Origin: Alkalibacter saccharofermentans DSM 14828
Lineage (GTDB): Bacteria > Bacillota > Clostridia > Eubacteriales > Alkalibacteraceae
Direction: 5' to 3'
Length of the DNA stretch: 64,000 bases
NCBI RefSeq assembly: GCF_900128885.1
Contig: NZ_FQTU01000003.1
Span: forward strand, 1-64,000
The notes below the pieces were generated by a model, which was given only the letters and a program-made list of their open reading frames with translations, was not told the origin of the DNA and made no database searches. The translations under genes and the position numbers were made by a program. Numbering within the stretch: the stretch's first letter is position 1; every line of letters starts with the position of its first letter. Below are positions 33,918 through 43,714 of the stretch, piece after piece.

Positions 33918-34805
33918 ATGATGAATAAAGTAGTGCCCCATTTGTGGTTTGACAAAGAAGCTAGGGAAGCAGCTGAGTTCTATACAAAAATATTTGATAA
34001 TTCTAAGATAAGAAGTTCGGCGATCGTTCCAGGGACGCCTTCGGGAGATGCGGAAATAATAGATTTCGAAATTCTTGGATTAAGGTGCCAAGCGATAAGC
34101 GCAGGGCCTTATTTTAAAGTTAATCCCTCGATTTCATTTATGGTTTCGCTAGGTACTAAGGAAGAAGTAGATTCAATTTGGGCTAGCTTGCAAGAGGGCG
34201 GAGAAGTTTTAATGCCCCTTGAGGAGTATCCTTTTAGCAAATGGTATGGGTGGATCAAAGACCGATACGGGCTAACTTGGCAGTTGATGCAAATCGAAGG
34301 CGAGCTTCCAAAGCAAAGTATAAAGCCTTGTCTTTTATTCTCAAACGGCGTGTGTGGAATGGCAGAAGAAGCCGTGAAATTTTATACAGAAGTATTTGCG
34401 GATTCTTCTATTGGTATGATCAGCAAATACGGCGAGAGTGAAGCTCTGCATGAAAAGGCAAAAGTGAATTTTGCAGCCTATGAGCTATTGCAAACTGAGC
34501 TGGTAGCCATGGATAATGCCATGGAAGCTGATTTTACTTTCAACGAAGCGCTTTCCCTTATAGTTATGTGCAAAGATCAAAATGAAATAGATTATTATTG
34601 GGAGAAGCTCTCGGCAGTGCCGGAAGCTGAACAGTGCGGTTGGATTAAGGACAAATACGGACTTTCGTGGCAAATAATACCCGAAAGCATGGATGAGGTG
34701 TTTTATATGGGATCTAAGGATGAAGTTGCAAGAGTTACTGAAGCGTTTCTAAAAATGAAGAAAGTTGACCTTGCAGAACTGGAAAGAGCAAAAAAAGGCA
34801 TATGA
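33918..34805 (+). CDS. tandem VOC (PhnB-like) domain protein
   Basis: A 295-aa protein made of two PhnB-type vicinal-oxygen-chelate domains, about 1-135 and 140-285. Both halves contain the paired motif AVKFYTEVF or EFYTKIF and end in W-IKD-YGL-WQ. Annotated relatives are called 3-demethylubiquinone methyltransferase-like or glyoxalase-like, but no enzymatic activity can be assigned. No signal peptide. It is followed after 27 bp by a HAD phosphatase, possibly co-transcribed. Confidence 0.82.
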   Translation: MMNKVVPHLWFDKEAREAAEFYTKIFDNSKIRSSAIVPGTPSGDAEIIDFEILGLRCQAISAGPYFKVNPSISFMVSLGTKEEVDSIWASLQEGGEVLMPLEEYPFSKWYGWIKDRYGLTWQLMQIEGELPKQSIKPCLLFSNGVCGMAEEAVKFYTEVFADSSIGMISKYGESEALHEKAKVNFAAYELLQTELVAMDNAMEADFTFNEALSLIVMCKDQNEIDYYWEKLSAVPEAEQCGWIKDKYGLSWQIIPESMDEVFYMGSKDEVARVTEAFLKMKKVDLAELERAKKGI

Positions 34806-34832
34806 AAATATTTTGCAATATGTGGAGGAGAC

Positions 34833-35633
34833 ATGGACAAATATAAAATGATTTTTAGCGATATTGACGGAACTATTCTAGATTCAAATCACAAAGTATC
34901 CAAAAAGACAAAAGACGTTGTCAAAAAGTTGGGAAGAATGAAAATACCATTTATATTAGTTTCTGCCAGAATGCCTAACGGTATAAGAACAGTTATTAAA
35001 GAGCTGGAGATAAACTCCCCCATAGTGGCTTACAGTGGAGCTTTAGTGTTGGATGAAGAGGGTTCGACGATATCCGAGCGTTTTATAAAGTTACAACAGG
35101 CTTTGGAAATTTCACATTACATACGCAATTTTTTTCCTGGTGTTTGCGTCAGCCTCTACTCGGAGGATATATGGTTCACTGAGGACAGTAAGAATCCTTG
35201 GATTATTGAAGAAGAGAATATCACGGAAGTTAAATCAAAACAGGTGGAATCTTTTTCAATCCTGGGAGATATAAAGGTCCATAAGCTTTTATGCATGGGT
35301 AATCAATATGATATAAGGGATATGGAGAAAGCGCTGATCGATCATTTCACTGGCATCAAAGTGTATAAATCAAAGTCTACATACCTTGAAATAATGTCTG
35401 TGAATGCATCCAAGTCTTCTGCAATGAAGTCGCTATGCGAAAAGTACAAAACATCAATGGAAGAAACCATAGCTTTTGGGGACAATTACAACGATATCGA
35501 CATGCTGGAAAGCGCAGGCCTTGGAGTAGCGATGGGTAATGCTCTGGATGAGGTCAAGAAGGTTGCGGATAAAATAACTTTCAGCAATGATGAAGACGGG
35601 GTTTATCGATTCATAAATGACAATCGCTTATAG
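34833..35633 (+). CDS. Cof-type HAD family phosphatase
   Basis: A 266-aa cytoplasmic hydrolase of HAD subfamily IIB. Motif I is FSDIDGTILDSN with the nucleophilic Asp, motif II SAR, and motif IV FGDNYNDIDML; the C2 cap lies in the middle. Such enzymes dephosphorylate sugar phosphates, flavin or nucleotide derivatives, often promiscuously. GGAGG precedes the ATG and a terminator follows. Confidence 0.88.
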   Translation: MDKYKMIFSDIDGTILDSNHKVSKKTKDVVKKLGRMKIPFILVSARMPNGIRTVIKELEINSPIVAYSGALVLDEEGSTISERFIKLQQALEISHYIRNFFPGVCVSLYSEDIWFTEDSKNPWIIEEENITEVKSKQVESFSILGDIKVHKLLCMGNQYDIRDMEKALIDHFTGIKVYKSKSTYLEIMSVNASKSSAMKSLCEKYKTSMEETIAFGDNYNDIDMLESAGLGVAMGNALDEVKKVADKITFSNDEDGVYRFINDNRL

Positions 35634-35662
35634 CTATTAGTTAGGAATATTGGTAAATTTAT

Positions 35663-35689
35663 AAAAACACCCTGAAAAAGGGTGTTTTT
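35663..35689 (+). terminator. terminator after HAD phosphatase
   Basis: ACACCC (35667-35672) and GGGTGT (35680-35685), extended by AAAA/TTTT on both sides. Confidence 0.85.
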
Positions 35690-35701
35690 ATATTGCAAGA
35701 C

Positions 35702-35730
35702 TTGACATGAAGACAAAAAAGAGTTAAAAT
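35702..35730 (+). promoter_or_regulatory. promoter of metY
   Basis: TTGACA (35702-35707), 17-bp spacer, TAAAAT (35725-35730). No S-box or T-box fits in the roughly 45-nt leader. Confidence 0.7.
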
Positions 35731-35781
35731 ACATTAAACATATAAGAAAACTAATAAATAAAAATTAAAAGGAGAATTTAC

Positions 35782-37077
35782 ATGAGCGAGAGAAAATTGA
35801 GTTTTGACACACTACAGGTACATGCAGGTCAAGAACCTGACCCAACGACAGGATCTAGAGCGGTACCAATCTATCAAACTACTTCTTATGTCTTTAAAGA
35901 TGCAGAACATGCAGCAAACTTGTTTGGCCTAAAGGAATTCGGAAATATTTATACTCGGATCATGAATCCTACAAGCGATGTGTTTGAAAAAAGAATAGCA
36001 GCTCTTGAGGGTGGTGTCGGCGCTCTTGCGGTAGCTTCGGGATCGGCAGCTATAACATACGCAATATTAAACATTGTTCAGTCAGGGGATGAAATCGTAG
36101 CGGCGAGCACCCTTTACGGCGGAACATATAATCTGCTGTCCTATACATTGCCAAAGCTTGGAGTTAAAACGGTTTTTGTAGACCCGGACGATCCGGAAAA
36201 TTTTAATAGAGCAATAAGTGAAAAAACAAAGGCAGTCTTCATAGAGTCAATAGGAAATCCTGGAATCAACCTTATAGATATTGAAGCTGTGGCAAAGATC
36301 GCTCACGCTCATAATATACCACTTATAGTTGACAATACATTTGGGACACCCTATCTTATAAGGCCATTTGAATTTGGTGCGGACATAGTAGTGCACTCAG
36401 CTACTAAATTCATCGGAGGTCACGGAACTACCATAGGAGGAGTCATAGTTGATTCAGGAAATTTCAATTGGGAAAGCAGTGGAAAATTCCCGGGCCTGAC
36501 TGAGCCGGACCCAAGCTATAATGGAGTGAAATATGTAGAGGCACTTGGTCCATTGGCATATATAATAAAAGCAAGGGTACAGCTTTTAAGAGATACAGGC
36601 GCTGCTATTAGCCCGTTTAATTCATTTCAACTGCTTCAAGGACTCGAAACTTTGTCTTTAAGAGTTGAGAGGCACGTGTCTAACACAAAAAAAATAATAG
36701 AATTTTTAAATGACCATCCTGCAGTAGCCTGGGTGAATTATCCAAGCTTGGAGGATAGCAAATACTACGAGCTCGCCCAAAAGTATTTCCCGAAAGGCAC
36801 AGGCTCGATCTTTACATTTGGAATTAAAGGCGGAGTTGAATCGGGAAAGAAATTCATCGACAGTCTTGAAATATTTTCTTTGCTGGCAAATGTGGCAGAT
36901 GCCAAGTCACTGGTCATACATCCTGCCAGCACGACACACGCTCAGCTTTCTGAAGAAGAACAGATATCGGCAGGAGTGACGCCGGATCAGATAAGATTAT
37001 CCGTGGGAATAGAGGACGTGGAGGACTTGATCTATGATTTGGATCAAGCTTTGAATAAAGCGATTAACAACAAATAA
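35782..37077 (+). CDS. metY: O-acetylhomoserine sulfhydrylase
   Basis: PLP-dependent enzyme, 431 aa, of the Cys/Met metabolism family, making homocysteine from O-acetylhomoserine and sulfide. The N-terminus QTTSYVFKDAEHAANLF and the PLP-lysine motif HSATKFIGGHG are present. The length and the KFPGLTEPDPSYNGV insertion are typical of MetY rather than cystathionine synthase MetB (about 380 aa). GGAG precedes the ATG. Confidence 0.9.
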   Translation: MSERKLSFDTLQVHAGQEPDPTTGSRAVPIYQTTSYVFKDAEHAANLFGLKEFGNIYTRIMNPTSDVFEKRIAALEGGVGALAVASGSAAITYAILNIVQSGDEIVAASTLYGGTYNLLSYTLPKLGVKTVFVDPDDPENFNRAISEKTKAVFIESIGNPGINLIDIEAVAKIAHAHNIPLIVDNTFGTPYLIRPFEFGADIVVHSATKFIGGHGTTIGGVIVDSGNFNWESSGKFPGLTEPDPSYNGVKYVEALGPLAYIIKARVQLLRDTGAAISPFNSFQLLQGLETLSLRVERHVSNTKKIIEFLNDHPAVAWVNYPSLEDSKYYELAQKYFPKGTGSIFTFGIKGGVESGKKFIDSLEIFSLLANVADAKSLVIHPASTTHAQLSEEEQISAGVTPDQIRLSVGIEDVEDLIYDLDQALNKAINNK

Positions 37078-37102
37078 AAAATATAAAACATGAGGTATTG
37101 AT

Positions 37103-37741
37103 ATGGGGAAACTGCTAATCATAAAAACTGGAGCTTCAGGTGAATCGATAAAAAAAGTATACGGAGATCACGACGAACGGATTATAAAAAAAGCCGGCCT
37201 AAATAGGGAGAAAGTTGCTGTGCTGCCTGTATACAAGGGTCACAGACCGTATCTTCCGGATAACGTTAGTTCAGTTATCGTCACGGGCTCCCCATCCATG
37301 GTTACGGACAGGGAACCATGGAGCGTGGAAACTTCAGATTTTATCAAGGAGATTTCCCATAAAAACATACCTATACTAGGGATTTGCTATGGACATCAGC
37401 TTTTAGCCGATACTTTCGGTGGAGAAGTCGGTTATCACAAGCTGGGAAAGGAATCCGGAAAAGTGGACATCAAGCTGAGGGGGGCCGCCTCTTTGGATCC
37501 ATTGCTTGGATCTATGCCTAAATCCTTTAAAGCGTATGCATTTCATGAACAAACTGTTACAAAACTGCCTGCAAATGCGAAAGTGCTGGCAGGCAACGGC
37601 TTTGAAAAAAATCATGCGGTAGCATACAGAGACAATGTTTGGGGAGTGCAATTCCACCCTGAATTTAATGAAAATGAAAATGAAAATGGTGAGTCCCATG
37701 GAGAGATGCTGTTGAAAAGATTCGTGCAGATTGCAGGATAA
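37103..37741 (+). CDS. class I glutamine amidotransferase-like protein
   Basis: A 212-aa stand-alone amidotransferase domain. The nucleophile Cys is in GICYGHQLLA and the His/Glu partners in QFHPEF. Stand-alone members resemble the GMP synthase glutaminase domain but act on other or unknown acceptors. It lies 25 bp after metY, so co-transcription is possible. Confidence 0.85.
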   Translation: MGKLLIIKTGASGESIKKVYGDHDERIIKKAGLNREKVAVLPVYKGHRPYLPDNVSSVIVTGSPSMVTDREPWSVETSDFIKEISHKNIPILGICYGHQLLADTFGGEVGYHKLGKESGKVDIKLRGAASLDPLLGSMPKSFKAYAFHEQTVTKLPANAKVLAGNGFEKNHAVAYRDNVWGVQFHPEFNENENENGESHGEMLLKRFVQIAG

Positions 37742-37836
37742 GCAAAAACATCCATTTGAATATCTATATTAGAGTGTTGTTTTATAAGATTTAAGGGTAT
37801 AAACTAACGCAGGACTAATATGGAAGGAGAATTTAC

Positions 37837-38316
37837 ATGGGTTTTTATGACTTTAATGCAACAGCCATGGATGGCAGAGAAATCCCCATGGAAGAATACA
37901 AGGGAAAAGTAGTTTTAGTGGTTAACACAGCCAGTAAATGCGGACTGACTCCACAATTTGAGGAACTGGAGGAATTGTATCAAAAATATAAAAATGAGGG
38001 ATTCGAGATACTTGGTTTTCCGTGCAATCAGTTTGCAAATCAGGAGTCTGGCAGCAATGAAGAGATACAGGAATTTTGCCAGATTAATTACGGAGTGACT
38101 TTTACCATGTTTGAAAAAATAGAAGTAAACGGCGAAAATGCTCATCCTCTGTATAAGTATTTGAAAGATGAAAAAAGTTCTCTTTTAGGCAAAGAAATTA
38201 AATGGAATTTTGCAAAATTCCTCATAGACAGAGAAGGTGAGGTCTATAAGAGATATTCCCCTACGACTGTTCCGATAAAACTCGGTAAAGAGATTGAAAA
38301 ATTATTAGGCAAATAA
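37837..38316 (+). CDS. glutathione peroxidase family protein
   Basis: A 159-aa thiol peroxidase. Peroxidatic Cys35 lies in NTASKCGLTPQ, followed by GFPCNQFANQE and KWNFAKFL, the conserved Gln and Trp positions. It is a cysteine form, which in bacteria usually uses thioredoxin rather than glutathione. Cytoplasmic, no signal peptide. Its presence fits an anaerobe that meets oxygen. Confidence 0.9.
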   Translation: MGFYDFNATAMDGREIPMEEYKGKVVLVVNTASKCGLTPQFEELEELYQKYKNEGFEILGFPCNQFANQESGSNEEIQEFCQINYGVTFTMFEKIEVNGENAHPLYKYLKDEKSSLLGKEIKWNFAKFLIDREGEVYKRYSPTTVPIKLGKEIEKLLGK

Positions 38317-38331
38317 TGTGGAGGTGAGGAT

Positions 38332-38787
38332 ATGTATTCAGATGCGATTACACCGGATGAGTATGTTGAAGCCGTAGCGGATAACCAAAAGGATGCTTTA
38401 AAAAAACTTAGAAAAGCAATTCTGGAAAACCTGCCTGAAGATTTCGAGGAAGTCATGTCTTACGGAATGATAGGCTATGTGGTTCCAAAGAGGGTTTACC
38501 CAAAGGGTTACAAGGTGAATCCGGACGAGCCACTACCGTTTGCTGGACTTGCTGCCCAAAAAAATCATATTTCACTCTACCACATGGGTGTCTATATGTA
38601 TCCAGAAATTTTGGATTGGTTCGTTGGAGAGTATTCTAGTAGAGTGAATACAAAACTGGACATGGGTAAAAGCTGTATACGTTTTAAAAACCCAAACAAG
38701 ATTCCCTATGAACTTGTTGAAGAGCTATTCAGGAAGATCTCTGCGGAAGATTACATCGACAAGTACGAAAAATCCATCCAAAAATAG
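38332..38787 (+). CDS. DUF1801 domain protein
   Basis: A 151-aa cytoplasmic protein of the DUF1801/YdhG-like group. Typical pieces are the N-terminal helix pair (LKKLRKAILENLPEDFEEVMSYG is the family region around residues 22-45), GMIGYVVP and KNHISLYHMG; the C-terminal IDKYEKSI is a charged helix. Function unknown. It follows the peroxidase gene after 15 bp and is probably in the same transcript. Confidence 0.78.
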   Translation: MYSDAITPDEYVEAVADNQKDALKKLRKAILENLPEDFEEVMSYGMIGYVVPKRVYPKGYKVNPDEPLPFAGLAAQKNHISLYHMGVYMYPEILDWFVGEYSSRVNTKLDMGKSCIRFKNPNKIPYELVEELFRKISAEDYIDKYEKSIQK

Positions 38788-38844
38788 TGTTTAACCCATA
38801 TAATATTGGTTTTATTCAGCTGAATGTTAATATTTCGACATGGC

Positions 38845-38873
38845 TTGACGTTATTTTAAAATGGGTATTATAT
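38845..38873 (+). promoter_or_regulatory. candidate promoter of DUF4153 gene
   Basis: TTGACG (38845-38850), 17-bp spacer, TTATAT (38868-38873). Confidence 0.5.
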
Positions 38874-38900
38874 ACTTAGAACATAGAAAGGGTGGTACAA

Positions 38901-40667
38901 ATGAAACTTCTTGACAAGCTTCAGCACAGTCTTAAAGGGCTCTTAGACGCAATTGCCCGCTATCCTTTAACAACAGCCTTTCTGTTGGCAGCAGCAGTCG
39001 TAAATGCTCTGGCAATAGAAAACGCAGGCTACCCCAATATAATGTACAATAAGCTGTTCGTAGTGTTTTTAGTAGGAGCTTTCTTAGCTACCGTGGCACA
39101 AGTTGGCTATGAAAGGTTTTTTAAGGACATGAAGAAAAGGTTGATTCTTTTTGGAGCGGCTGGTTTGCTTACTACAGGGTATTTCTTTATAGTGAACAGC
39201 TCCCCTGAAATAGGGGTCGACATCCTAGTAAGAACTGTTGCATTGGTGTTTGCACTGTTGATTGCATTTATTTGGATTCCTTCAATAAAATCAAAAGTGG
39301 ATTTTACTCAATCATTCATGGCGGCATTCAAGGGCTTTTTTGTCTCCGTTTTTTTTTCCGGGGTATTATTTGGAGGAATTAGCTTAATATTAGGTGCTGT
39401 AGATCTGTTGCTATTCAATGTGGCAGGAGAGCTATACGCACACTCGGCAAATATTGTTTTTACGCTTTTCGCATCATTATACTTTTTATCCCTTATACCA
39501 GACTACAATGTAGCTGGTGAGGAAAAAATAGAAAGGGCGGTAAGCAGCAGCAGGTTTTTGGAAGTATTGATATCAAACATCATAATTCCCCTTGCTTCAG
39601 TATTTACTGTGATTTTGATTTCGTATATTGCATTAAATATAGGAGGACGATTCTGGGAAGAAAATTTGCTAGAGCCTATGCTTGTTTCTTACTCCATAGT
39701 GACCATAATAATTTTGACATTGGCCGCCAACCTTGATAACAGGTTTGCCAACCTTTTTAAAAAAATATTTCCAAAGGTACTGATACCAATTGTATTGTTT
39801 CAAGTTATTGCTTCGGTCATGAAGATTGGAGATGTGGGAATTACCCACAGCAGATACTACGTAATCATGTATGGTGTTTTTGCCATAGTCGCCGGTGTGG
39901 TTTACAGCTTTTTAAAACCCGGGAAATACGGAATTGTAGCTATTGTGCTAATATGCTTGTCTGTAATCTCAACCGTGCCTCCAATAGATGCCTTTAGCGT
40001 TAGCAAGAGAAATCAGATAAATACACTGATTAACGTGCTGACCAGAAATGACATGCTGATTGACGAAGAGATAATTCCCAGATCAGATATTGACAATCAA
40101 GAAAAAAAGATAATCATCAATACTACATCGTATATCTACAGAATGAATTACATAGAAGACGTTGAGTGGCTACCTGACAGCTTTGTGTATTATACAGATT
40201 TTGAAAAAATTTTTGGGTTTAAAGAGTATGAAATTGATGGTCGAGGAGAGTATGCTTCAATAGTCAGAAATAAGACAGAAGCACTCGATGTGTCAGGATA
40301 TCAGGCAATGACAGTTATTTATTTTGAAGATATCAAAGCTAGAGGGACCGAGCCTTATGAAATAGATTTTGCATTAGGGCAACAAGTGTATACCATTGCC
40401 TTCGCATCTGATGAGGAAGGTGATGGCAGATTTTACATTGAGTATCAAGGGAATGAAGAACTTACGCTATTAATTAGTCAGATAGTAGATAGTTTAGGGG
40501 ATATTCAGACTGGAAGTGTGGAAATATCCACAGAAGAAGCAACCTTCGAAGTTGAAAACAACAGCTTGAAGATGAAGGTGGTTATAAATCACCTAGATAG
40601 ATATGAAGCGGAAGATGGATATAGATGGAATGGCGAAGCTTATGTAATGCTAGGTTTTAATGACTGA
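38901..40667 (+). CDS. DUF4153 family membrane protein
   Basis: A 588-aa protein. The N-terminal ~370 residues contain about ten hydrophobic segments; the C-terminal ~210 residues are soluble and acidic. It resembles the DUF4153 family, whose role is unknown. ATG 38901 is used since AAAGGGTGG precedes it. It is monocistronic, with its own promoter and a terminator overlapping the stop codon. Confidence 0.72.
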   Translation: MKLLDKLQHSLKGLLDAIARYPLTTAFLLAAAVVNALAIENAGYPNIMYNKLFVVFLVGAFLATVAQVGYERFFKDMKKRLILFGAAGLLTTGYFFIVNSSPEIGVDILVRTVALVFALLIAFIWIPSIKSKVDFTQSFMAAFKGFFVSVFFSGVLFGGISLILGAVDLLLFNVAGELYAHSANIVFTLFASLYFLSLIPDYNVAGEEKIERAVSSSRFLEVLISNIIIPLASVFTVILISYIALNIGGRFWEENLLEPMLVSYSIVTIIILTLAANLDNRFANLFKKIFPKVLIPIVLFQVIASVMKIGDVGITHSRYYVIMYGVFAIVAGVVYSFLKPGKYGIVAIVLICLSVISTVPPIDAFSVSKRNQINTLINVLTRNDMLIDEEIIPRSDIDNQEKKIIINTTSYIYRMNYIEDVEWLPDSFVYYTDFEKIFGFKEYEIDGRGEYASIVRNKTEALDVSGYQAMTVIYFEDIKARGTEPYEIDFALGQQVYTIAFASDEEGDGRFYIEYQGNEELTLLISQIVDSLGDIQTGSVEISTEEATFEVENNSLKMKVVINHLDRYEAEDGYRWNGEAYVMLGFND

Positions 40668-40690
40668 GAGGACTTCTGTCCTCTCTTTTT
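40666..40690 (+). terminator. terminator of DUF4153 gene
   Basis: GAGAGGAC (40666-40673), loop TTCT, GTCCTCTC (40678-40685), TTTTT. Confidence 0.88.
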
Positions 40691-40766
40691 GTTTGCAATA
40701 TTGCCTCCTCAAAGGGGGCTTTTTTTAATCTCAAAGCCCTCGGCCATAAGGCTATACAGGTTAAAC

Positions 40767-40795
40767 TTGAAAAATATTTACGGAAGTGTTACAAT
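40767..40795 (+). promoter_or_regulatory. promoter of YabE-like gene
   Basis: TTGAAA (40767-40772), 17-bp spacer, TACAAT (40790-40795); leader of about 70 nt. Confidence 0.6.
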
Positions 40796-40867
40796 AATGT
40801 TACAACTGTGACGGAACTATAAGTATAAAGACATAAAAAAGCTTATAGATACAAGGAGGCAGTTTGA

Positions 40868-42037
40868 ATGAAAAAGTTTTTTAAAAAGGATGGATCCAAC
40901 CAAGTCGACATTAAAAGGGTACTGATAATCTTGGCTATCATGGTATTGTCCATCACTGGAGTCGGTTATACGATGTCATTTAATCAGGTATTGATAATCG
41001 ATGACGGAGTTGAAATTGAGGCAAGGACTCGTAAGGACACTGTAAGAGAGGTTCTTGCCGAAAATGAAATCGACTATATATCCCAGGACGGGATATATCC
41101 TGGACTTGAGTCGCCAATCGAGGATCAGATGACAGTCCAAATTCACAGGGCGGTAAATGTTTCAATAGAGGTGGACGACAGAGCAATTGATCTTTTAACA
41201 CCAGCTGAAAATGTGGAAAAGGCAATTGAAGAAGCCGGCTTGAAATTAGGAGACAATGACCACGTTTCTGCACCACTTGATAAGGCACTCGAAGAAGGAA
41301 TGACTATAAAGATAACTAGGGCACTTGATTGCACGGTAAATGTTGACGGACAGACTTATGAGCTTGCTACAACGGCAAAAAACGTCGGTGAGGTTTTGGT
41401 AGAAGCAAATGTGAGTTTAAAAGAAGAGGACAAGGTAAATTACGACTTTACTGAAAAGGTGCATAACGACATGAAGATCGTAGTTACCAGAGTTACAAAA
41501 GAAATCATCGAAGAAGAAGAAAGCGTTTCGTACAAGACCATTAGACGGAGCAATTCCTCTATGGAAGTGGGAAAGACAAAAGTTGTTCAATCCGGTAAAA
41601 AAGGCCTGAACTTAAATACCGTTGAAGTAACCTATGAAGATGGCGTAGAGGTTAACAGAAACACCCTCGAAACTAAAGTAGTCAAAAAGCCTGTAGATGA
41701 AATCGTAAATGTAGGAACAAGAGTCATTGCAAGCAGAGGCATGTCAGGCAGCGGTTCATACAGGACGTTGACTGTTACGGCTACCGCTTACAGCTCTCAG
41801 GATCCGGGAGTTGGAACCAGGACTGCTACGGGAAGAACCCTGCAAAGGGGTATTATAGCAGTGGACACAAGGGTAATTCCCTTTGGAACAAAAATTTATG
41901 TTCCAGGCTACGGATACGGAATAGCGGCGGATAGAGGGGGCGCAATCAAAGGAAACAAAATAGATGTTGCCTTTAACAGCAGAAGAGAAGCGCTAATATT
42001 CGGAAGACGAACCGTTACGATTAGGATATACGATTGA
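40868..42037 (+). CDS. YabE-like cell-wall protein (DUF348-G5-3D)
   Basis: A 389-aa membrane-anchored wall protein. A single N-terminal membrane segment (about 19-38) is followed by three DUF348 repeats (beginning near VLIIDDGVEIEAR, VSIEVDDRAIDLL and CTVNVDGQTYEL), a G5 domain (about 215-290) and a C-terminal 3D domain (TVTATAYSSQDPG to the end) with conserved Asp residues in AVDTRVIPFGTKIY and AADRGGAIKGNKIDV. Relatives are resuscitation-promoting-factor-like lytic transglycosylases that cut peptidoglycan. GGAGG precedes the ATG. Confidence 0.9.
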   Translation: MKKFFKKDGSNQVDIKRVLIILAIMVLSITGVGYTMSFNQVLIIDDGVEIEARTRKDTVREVLAENEIDYISQDGIYPGLESPIEDQMTVQIHRAVNVSIEVDDRAIDLLTPAENVEKAIEEAGLKLGDNDHVSAPLDKALEEGMTIKITRALDCTVNVDGQTYELATTAKNVGEVLVEANVSLKEEDKVNYDFTEKVHNDMKIVVTRVTKEIIEEEESVSYKTIRRSNSSMEVGKTKVVQSGKKGLNLNTVEVTYEDGVEVNRNTLETKVVKKPVDEIVNVGTRVIASRGMSGSGSYRTLTVTATAYSSQDPGVGTRTATGRTLQRGIIAVDTRVIPFGTKIYVPGYGYGIAADRGGAIKGNKIDVAFNSRREALIFGRRTVTIRIYD

Positions 42038-42048
42038 TACTAAGCAAC

Positions 42049-42072
42049 AAGCCGGATTTTCCGGCTTTTTTT
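42049..42072 (+). terminator. terminator of YabE-like gene
   Basis: AAGCCGGA (42049-42056), loop TTT, TCCGGCTT (42060-42067), T-run. Confidence 0.9.
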
Positions 42073-42171
42073 AGTTGTGGGTTCTACAGACTTTTAATAA
42101 AAATTAATCCTACTCATTTTATGGTAGTTAGTATATAATGTGGTGTGATAAAAAAATCGAGGTGTAATAAA

Positions 42172-43611
42172 ATGGATAAAAAAAGTTTTAAAGATCTAAG
42201 CGTCGGGCCTGATATTCGCAGAGCTTTAAGGATGTTGGGGTACGAAAGCCCCATGGAAGTTCAGGAAAAGGTAATACCGTTTATTATGGAAGACAAAGAT
42301 CTTATTGTAAAATCTCAGACCGGAAGTGGGAAAACAGCAGCTTTCGGCATACCGATATGCGAAAAAGTTGAGATCGAGGAGAATAAACCACAGGCGCTGA
42401 TACTGACGCCCACGAGAGAATTGGCCCTTCAGATCAAAGAAGATATTGGGCATATAGGCAAGTTCAAAAAAGTACGAGCTGCAGCTCTTTATGGAAGGCA
42501 TCCGGTTCACCTTCAAGAACGGGAGCTAAAGCAAAGGGTTCATGTGGTCGTTGGTACTCCGGGAAGGACAAAGGATCATATAGACAGGGGCAATCTTGTC
42601 CTAGATGGAATAAAGTACCTTGTAATCGATGAAGCTGACGAGATGTTAAGCATGGGCTTTATAGATCAAGTGGAGAGTATAATAAACATGTTGCCGCAAA
42701 AAAGATGCACGTTACTTTTTTCAGCTACGATTCCTGATAGGATCGAAGAGATATGCAGCAAATACTTAAGAGACAGCGCTAGAATAGAAATAAAAGCCGT
42801 TGTTCCTACTGAAGATAAAATTAATCAGTATCACATTTTGGTTGAAGATGCCGATAAAGAGGAGATATTAAACAAAGTGCTTGCTGCGGAGCTGCCGGGA
42901 AGCTGTATTTTATTTTGTAATACCAGGGATAGAGCTGATAAGCTAACCAAATATATGTTAAGAAAAAGATATTCATGTGGCAGCCTGCATGGAGGAATGA
43001 CTCAGAGAGAACGAACTCAGACTATAAATAAATTTAAAAAGGGCGAGCTGCACTACCTTGTTGCAACGGATGTTGCGGCAAGAGGGATAGATGTAGAGGA
43101 TGTCACACATGTCATAAATTTTGAGATGCCTTATGAACGTGAGAATTATATCCATAGAATAGGTAGGACCGGCAGGATAAATAAAAAAGGCACTGCAATA
43201 ACGCTGCTATCTCCAAAGGAAAGCCATAGACTAGAATATGTAGAAGAATATCTGGGATACCGAATTCCTAAAAAAGAAGCAAAGGATTTCTTATATAAGT
43301 CTAAGGATGAGGCGGCAAGAAAAAATGTAAGGCTTAAGCCTAAAACGAGCAAGGGAGAAGAAATCCACAGGGATATTACTCGTATCAGGATCAACGCAGG
43401 GAAAAAGAAAAAAATCAGGCCGGCAGACATCTTGGGGGCGATAAGCAACATAGAGGGTATCGAGGCTGAAGACATAGGAATAATTGATATACAGGATACC
43501 TGTACTTACGTTGAGGTTTTTGAAGGCAAAGGAAGACAGGTATACAATGGTCTAAAAAACAAGACCATAAAGGGCAAGATATTAACTATAAAAGAAATCG
43601 GCAAAAGATAA
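42172..43611 (+). CDS. dbpA: DEAD-box RNA helicase, DbpA/YxiN type
   Basis: ATP-dependent RNA helicase, 479 aa. Motifs: QTGSGKT, PTREL, VGTPGR, DEAD, SAT, ARGID and HRIGRTGR. The C-terminal ~75 residues (IRINAGKKKKIRPADILGAI onward) form the DbpA-type RNA-binding domain that recognises 23S rRNA hairpin 92 in characterised members, so a role in large-subunit assembly is expected. ATG 42172 is used, following GAGGTG. TATAAT at 42134-42139 is a likely -10. Confidence 0.88.
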   Translation: MDKKSFKDLSVGPDIRRALRMLGYESPMEVQEKVIPFIMEDKDLIVKSQTGSGKTAAFGIPICEKVEIEENKPQALILTPTRELALQIKEDIGHIGKFKKVRAAALYGRHPVHLQERELKQRVHVVVGTPGRTKDHIDRGNLVLDGIKYLVIDEADEMLSMGFIDQVESIINMLPQKRCTLLFSATIPDRIEEICSKYLRDSARIEIKAVVPTEDKINQYHILVEDADKEEILNKVLAAELPGSCILFCNTRDRADKLTKYMLRKRYSCGSLHGGMTQRERTQTINKFKKGELHYLVATDVAARGIDVEDVTHVINFEMPYERENYIHRIGRTGRINKKGTAITLLSPKESHRLEYVEEYLGYRIPKKEAKDFLYKSKDEAARKNVRLKPKTSKGEEIHRDITRIRINAGKKKKIRPADILGAISNIEGIEAEDIGIIDIQDTCTYVEVFEGKGRQVYNGLKNKTIKGKILTIKEIGKR

Positions 43612-43714
43612 ATTTAAAGTAAATTTATGGTTTTCAATTTTTTTTAATATTCATATTTACGATTTGTTAATGTATAATGAGATGGTATGAATAATTATTT
43701 TAGGGGGAAATAAA

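Noticed and set aside
35731..35781. SAM or T-box riboswitch before metY
   Set aside because: The leader is only about 45 nt and shows no kink-turn, antiterminator or specifier elements.
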